64,000 nucleotides of DNA from a virus: the IMG/VR virus record IMGVR_UViG_3300009094_000001, positions 1-64,000 of that record; one strand, given 5' to 3'. This document shows, in pieces, positions 60,355 through 64,000 of this stretch. The number at the start of each line of letters is the position of its first letter. Within the stretch, counting starts at the first letter, position 1. The notes beneath the pieces are model-generated. The model ran no database searches. It was not told where the DNA came from and saw only the letters and a program-made list of their open reading frames with translations. The position numbers and the translations under genes were made by a program.

Positions 60355-60383
60355 AAAGGTCCGCACTAAAAACCCAAAGTCAA
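60355..60383 (-). promoter_or_regulatory. Class A phage promoter (TTGACT-N17-ACCTTT)
   Basis: Minus strand: TTGACT (60383-60378), a 17-bp spacer ending TGCGG, ACCTTT (60360-60355), then 6 nt to the ATG at 60348. Its spacer shares TTTGGGTT with the tRNA-cluster promoter. Confidence 0.9.
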
Positions 60384-60721
60384 GGGCTTTTAACCTCGCG
60401 GGTCTCAAAAATAATATTGCCCGGGAGGCGTCGAGCGACATCGTGGGGCCCCCAAGTCCCCCGGGTCTATACCGATAAAGTGCTCAGAATCAGGACGTTT
60501 CGTCGGTCCGGCGGTTCGGTGGCAGGGCGCGCCACAGGCTGACGGATTGTGCCCAGTGTGCGGGCTACAGGTCGTTGAGGCGTAGTGACATCGAGGCGGT
60601 GGGGCGTTTTGGCGTGAGAATCACGCACCGACTGTGCCAAAAAGTCACTTCTGGGTCGTTTTGTCGCGCTTCGCTCGATTTAAATTCGCTCAAGCTGTAG
60701 GTCAAGCCACAAAATACCTGC
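60384..60721. other. Divergent non-coding region
   Basis: About 340 bp between divergently oriented promoters with no supported gene. It contains a nested inverted repeat at 60607-60642: outer TTTTGGC/GCCAAAA, inner GCGTGA-GAA-TCACGC. Candidates are a replication origin, a regulatory switch or a packaging-related site; none can be proved from the sequence. Confidence 0.5.
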
Positions 60722-60750
60722 TTGACAAGCTGCGCGCCGTGGTGTAATTT
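60722..60750 (+). promoter_or_regulatory. Class B sigma70-like promoter, leaderless
   Basis: TTGACA 60722-60727, a 17-bp spacer, TAATTT 60745-60750, then 6 nt to the ATG at 60757. Confidence 0.85.
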
Positions 60751-60756
60751 ATCGGC

Positions 60757-60831
60757 ATGAGCAAAGAACTACTTCAACAGTCGGAACAACTGGGGCGCGA
60801 GTGCTGCCTTGGAAAACCAACCGACCGCTGA
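60757..60831 (+). CDS. 24-residue early peptide
   Basis: The ORF encodes a charged peptide beginning MSKELLQQSEQLGRECC and starts exactly 6 nt after the -10 of a strong sigma70-like promoter. It may be a real peptide or a leader ORF for the following genes. Confidence 0.4.
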   Translation: MSKELLQQSEQLGRECCLGKPTDR

Positions 60832-60849
60832 GAATCCGCAGGTAAATAT

Positions 60850-61086
60850 ATGAAGAACCGAGTTTTCTTTTTTCACTACAACAAGCCCGCGTCGCAAGCG
60901 CAAAAGAAAAACGTGCTGACGGTCCATTGGAAGGGTGCGTGCTGCCTCGCCCATCACATTAAATGTTTTCGGCCCGTCGAGACTGCACACCGGAAATCTC
61001 AGCCGCGCTGCGTCATCAAAGGAAAGGCCGAATCAATAGCTTTCTCTTTAACCGAGAGCGGCGAAACCCTCGCTACGATTATATGA
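60850..61086 (+). CDS. Small basic hypothetical protein
   Basis: A 78-residue protein (MKNRVFFFHYNKPASQAQKK), resembling small early phage proteins with a beta fold. It overlaps the next start by 4 nt. No family is recognised. Confidence 0.5.
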   Translation: MKNRVFFFHYNKPASQAQKKNVLTVHWKGACCLAHHIKCFRPVETAHRKSQPRCVIKGKAESIAFSLTESGETLATII

Positions 61087-61274
61087 AAAGCGTTCGACGG
61101 AAAATAGTAAAAAGGTATCCACCCACGGCAATCCACGGGTGCTATGTCCGAATAGTCAAATTATCTTGCGGCCACGAACAAGAGATATCGAACGCTTTTT
61201 ATTCCCACACTGGAAGCACGACTATTTGTCACCGCTGCTCGGTTCCGAAGCAGGAGAATCCACAGCCTGTATGA
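61083..61274 (+). CDS. Small protein with zinc-knuckle pattern
   Basis: A 63-residue protein with VKLSCGHEQEI ... TICHRCSVPK, a C-x2-H ... C-x2-C arrangement that could bind zinc. The ATG overlaps the previous stop (ATGA). Function unknown. Confidence 0.5.
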   Translation: MKSVRRKIVKRYPPTAIHGCYVRIVKLSCGHEQEISNAFYSHTGSTTICHRCSVPKQENPQPV

Positions 61275-61453
61275 AACTCTGGAGATTAACGCGAATCACA
61301 AAAACCCACGTCTATGTCCTTCCACTTTGTTACGGAGCTTGCTCCCGCGCACGGCAGCGCGGCCTGTCTCGACGAATCCCTATTGAGGAATTTCACCGGG
61401 ACTGGGAACGACTCCCTCAGCGCGAGTGCTGTCTTCGCCAGAGGACAGCTTGA
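61271..61453 (+). CDS. Small basic hypothetical protein
   Basis: A 60-residue, arginine-rich protein (CSRARQRGLSRRIPIEEFHR) that starts with a 4-nt overlap and is the last + gene before the convergent glmS. Codon overlap supports translation; no motif is recognised. Confidence 0.4.
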   Translation: MKLWRLTRITKTHVYVLPLCYGACSRARQRGLSRRIPIEEFHRDWERLPQRECCLRQRTA

Positions 61454-61486
61454 CTACGAGGTCATCCTAAAAGCGTGGCAATGAGT

Positions 61487-63229
61487 TCACTCCACAGTAA
61501 CGCTCTTGGCCAGACCACGCGGCTTGTCCACGTCTCGGCCGAGTGCAACAGCGATGTGATACGCGAACAGTTGCAACGGTATCGCTGCCAGCATTGGCAC
61601 AAAGGGCTCAGCAGTCTCGGGCAGCCAGATTACGTCGTCAACCTCGGATGCGATGCTGTCGTTGCCCTCGGTAGCAAGTGCAATCACCGGACCACCACGG
61701 GACTTAATCTCGCGTAGGTTACTGAACGTCTTGCTGTATAGCCTACCGTTCGGTATGACGATGACGCTTGGGGTGCTGCTGTCAATCATCGCCAGCGGTC
61801 CATGCTTCATCTCTCCGGCTGGCAATCCTTCTGCGTGAATGTAGGAAATCTCCTTGAGCTTCAACGCGCCTTCCAACGCAATCGGGTAGTTGTATCCTCG
61901 GCCAAGGAAAAAGAAACTCTTGGCGTTTGCGTATTTGGTGGCGATGCTTTGAATTTCGTAATCCTTGGCGAGTAGCATTTCAATTTGCTCTGGTATCGCC
62001 TTGAGTGCGGATTGCAAAGCCTTGTCGTGGGGTGGAACTGCAAGTGAGGCTAGCACACGAAGCTGGGCGGTGAATGTTTTCGTCGCAGCCACTCCAATCT
62101 CGGGGCCCGCGTCTAGATAGATAACGCGGTGTGCTTCTCGCGCAAGCGTGCTGCCGGGCGCGTTACAGATTGCAACGGTCCAGTGGTCTTTGTTCTCGCG
62201 AACGCAGGCCAACGTGTCTGCCGTCTCTCCGCTTTGGGACAGCGCCAGAATCACAGGTCTTTTTCCAGTGACGTGGCTTGAATACCGGAACTCGCTAGCG
62301 AAATCAACCTGCGTAGGAATACCGGCGAACTCCTCAAAAAAGTATTTGCCAATCAGCGCTGCGTGTCTGCTCGTGCCGCAGGCGGGAATGAAAATCTGCT
62401 CGACTCCGCGTAGCGCAGATAGAGCCCCGTCGCTGCTGCTAATCCTTCTGATTACTTCCGGCTGCTCGTAAATCTCACTGAGCATCGCGTGGGGAAATCC
62501 TGCGCTGGGGTCAGTGGGCGGTGCGCTGCGCAGCCTCTTCATTTCTCTGAACTGTAGTTCAGGAGTAAGCGCCACTAAATCACCGTCCCGCAAGTAAACA
62601 ACATTCAGAGTGTGCTCGCGAATTGCCTCGGCATCGCTGGATAAAAACCTCTCGTTATCTCCAATGCCGACGACAAGGGGCAATCCTTTACAAGCGCCGA
62701 CCACCACACCGGGCCAATCCACACAGGCCACGGCGATTGCGTAGTCTCCGACGACCTCGCGCAAGGCATCAGCAACTGAGCTGGCTAGATGAAAACGCTT
62801 TTCGTAATACGCTCCAATCAACCACGCGAGAACTTCGCTATCCGTGCCGGAAGAGAACCGAGGCTCTCCTTGCAGCTCTCGAATACGGTTGTGCAGATAC
62901 CCAACGTTCTCGATGATGCCGTTATGGACAACTGCAATTCTCCCGCTCTTGTCAGTGTGTGGGTGCGCGTTGGCGTCACTCGGTTCTCCATGCGTGGCCC
63001 AGCGCGTGTGGCCGATACCGGTTGTTCCTCGAATCTCTACGGGGTCGGCGAGAAGGAGCGGCTCAAGGCCCTCGCTGATTTTCCCGGCCTTCTTGCGGAC
63101 AAACATTCGGTCATCTGACACGACTGCGAGGCCAGCGCTATCATAGCCCCGATACTCAAGCTTCTTGAGGCCGGCGAGGATAATCGGCTTGGCTTGGTGC
63201 TGCCCAACGTATCCGTAAATTCCACACAT
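61487..63229 (-). CDS. glmS: Glutamine-fructose-6-phosphate aminotransferase
   Basis: A 580-residue protein, close to the about 600-residue bacterial enzyme. Cys2 (MCGIYGYVG) is the glutaminase nucleophile. GHTRWATHGEPSDANAHPH, VVHNGIIENVGYL and FSSGTDSEVLAWLIG complete the amidotransferase domain. Two SIS domains follow (ACGTSRHAALIGKYFFEEFA; ALSQSGETADT; HAEGLPAGEMKHGPLAMID). The C-terminus DKPRGLAKSVTVE is intact. It makes glucosamine-6-phosphate, the entry to UDP-GlcNAc. A complete phage-borne glmS is rare; it would support the sugar-modifying enzymes in the late region. Confidence 0.95.
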   Translation of the reverse strand: MCGIYGYVGQHQAKPIILAGLKKLEYRGYDSAGLAVVSDDRMFVRKKAGKISEGLEPLLLADPVEIRGTTGIGHTRWATHGEPSDANAHPHTDKSGRIAVVHNGIIENVGYLHNRIRELQGEPRFSSGTDSEVLAWLIGAYYEKRFHLASSVADALREVVGDYAIAVACVDWPGVVVGACKGLPLVVGIGDNERFLSSDAEAIREHTLNVVYLRDGDLVALTPELQFREMKRLRSAPPTDPSAGFPHAMLSEIYEQPEVIRRISSSDGALSALRGVEQIFIPACGTSRHAALIGKYFFEEFAGIPTQVDFASEFRYSSHVTGKRPVILALSQSGETADTLACVRENKDHWTVAICNAPGSTLAREAHRVIYLDAGPEIGVAATKTFTAQLRVLASLAVPPHDKALQSALKAIPEQIEMLLAKDYEIQSIATKYANAKSFFFLGRGYNYPIALEGALKLKEISYIHAEGLPAGEMKHGPLAMIDSSTPSVIVIPNGRLYSKTFSNLREIKSRGGPVIALATEGNDSIASEVDDVIWLPETAEPFVPMLAAIPLQLFAYHIAVALGRDVDKPRGLAKSVTVE

Positions 63230-63837
63230 TATGGTTTTTCCTCCGGGGTATCCGTAATCTGCTTAACAGTCACATCGACGCTGGACTTCAATTCGGATTC
63301 CACGTCGATGGCTTTGACCTTGGGGTTGTTGAGCGCCGACATCACCGCCATGTGCAGCGCGGTTGCGTTCATCTCTTCGGAGTCATTGTCAACGCGCTTC
63401 ACACGCTCGCCGGCAGTGTCGCCGAGTGCCGCGTATTTCATCGAGTGGCATTTCTCCATCGCTGCGGTGAGGTCCGCAAAAAACCGTCCGCTGACATGGC
63501 GTGAACCGTCCTTGGCCACGCTGGCGATTGCTTCAATAATCTCCTCGTTAGTCATGTCGGAGAACTGTTCCAACACGCGATTGATTAGCTCGCTGGTCTG
63601 GTGCGCCTGAACAAACGAAAGCGCGCGGTTCTGCGCTCGCTCGAAATCTCCGGGGCGTCCGGTTTTAGATAGGAGCGTGATGCGTCGGAGCTGCTCATTC
63701 CAACCCTCGTCTTTCGCCAGCTTGCGAACGAAGTCCGGGTCAAGGTTTAACGCATTGGCGGTTTTATCCACGTCCCCGACGAACGCGGAATAAACTAAAA
63801 AAATACGAACTATATTTACGTCATTTTTACCGCGCAT
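63229..63837 (-). CDS. Small terminase-like/HTH protein
   Basis: A 202-residue protein. The N-terminal segment (FVGDVDKTANALNLDPDFVR, then KLAKDEGWNEQLRRI) is a helix-turn-helix of the type used by small terminases. The rest is helical with a coiled coil and an acidic end. It lies far from TerL, but the two may be closer in a circular genome. A regulator is the alternative. Confidence 0.45.
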   Translation of the reverse strand: MRGKNDVNIVRIFLVYSAFVGDVDKTANALNLDPDFVRKLAKDEGWNEQLRRITLLSKTGRPGDFERAQNRALSFVQAHQTSELINRVLEQFSDMTNEEIIEAIASVAKDGSRHVSGRFFADLTAAMEKCHSMKYAALGDTAGERVKRVDNDSEEMNATALHMAVMSALNNPKVKAIDVESELKSSVDVTVKQITDTPEEKP

Positions 63838-64000
63838 CTGCTTCCTCCTCGTGTTTTTTCAAGTAATCCTTTACCTTATCTAAGATTGATATCGACTCAC
63901 CTGCTAACCCAATCAGACAATTGCACTTTCCACACAACAAGCCCCGAACTTGGCCCGTCGTGTGGTTGTGGTCCACATGCAAGTCGCGTCCTTTGCTATC
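63827..64000 (-). CDS. Recombination endonuclease VII family protein (5' part outside window)
   Basis: The frame is open to the window edge. HVDHNHTTGQVRGLLCGKCN, then CLIGLAGES and LKKHEEEADAR, matches the endonuclease VII core (D-H-x-H-x-T-G-x-x-R-G-L-L-C-x-x-C-N). It could be a junction-resolving nuclease or a homing variant. Its stop overlaps the start of the HTH gene. Confidence 0.85.
   Translation of the reverse strand, partial: DSKGRDLHVDHNHTTGQVRGLLCGKCNCLIGLAGESISILDKVKDYLKKHEEEADAR

Overview
The window reads as part of a dsDNA tailed-phage genome (Caudoviricetes). It has a large terminase, portal, scaffold, candidate major capsid protein, head-tail and tail proteins, several collagen-like or fibronectin-like appendage proteins, giant candidate internal virion proteins, a family A DNA polymerase, a primase-helicase and a phage-size sigma factor. 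No ribosomal or chromosomal housekeeping operons are present. I saw no tape-measure or sheath gene, and the order portal, scaffold, capsid, tail, internal virion proteins fits a podovirus-like particle (inference). The host is not identifiable. Many starts lack a Shine-Dalgarno and sit behind A-rich sequence or directly at a promoter, so the host probably tolerates leaderless or SD-less initiation.

Layout. Bases 1-23571 (+) hold a serine recombinase remnant at the edge, then a tightly overlapping (ATGA-type) early/replication operon: nucleotide-metabolism enzymes (P-loop kinase-like, Nudix, HD), a DEAD-type helicase, an RNA ligase, a PD-(D/E)XK nuclease, a probable ssDNA-binding protein, SprT-like metalloproteins, DNA polymerase, primase-helicase, sigma factor, RuvC-like resolvase, metallophosphoesterase, cupin, nucleotidyltransferase, an HD ppGpp-hydrolase-like protein and a truncated UvrD-like helicase. 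Bases 23561-60348 (-) hold the late region. Reading right to left these are: an HNH gene, fibronectin/collagen appendage genes, a tRNA/structured-RNA cluster, a nucleotide-sugar and glycosyltransferase block, the terminase, the portal-scaffold-glycosyltransferase-capsid block, a lysis-like pair, tail genes, a 2OG oxygenase and acetyltransferase, and internal virion proteins ending in a 2022-residue protein. Bases 60757-61453 (+) are tiny early-type ORFs. Bases 61487-64000 (-) hold GlmS, a TerS-like protein and a partial endonuclease VII.

Control. Two promoter classes share the same -35. Class B is sigma70-like (TTGACA, 16-17 bp, TAnnnT) and lies 6 nt before the start codon in five of six cases, predicting leaderless mRNAs. 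Class A is TTGACt, exactly 17 bp ending in GCGG (or close), then ACCTTT. It occurs ten times, at the head of nearly every late block, at three + strand genes and at the tRNA cluster. The phage sigma factor is the obvious candidate to read it. This regulon, the RNA cluster at 57.0-57.4 kb, the structured RNA at 21.2-21.5 kb and the structured capsid leader at 45.1-45.2 kb are the most novel-looking parts. At least seven HNH/AP2 homing-type genes or fragments are scattered between functional genes.
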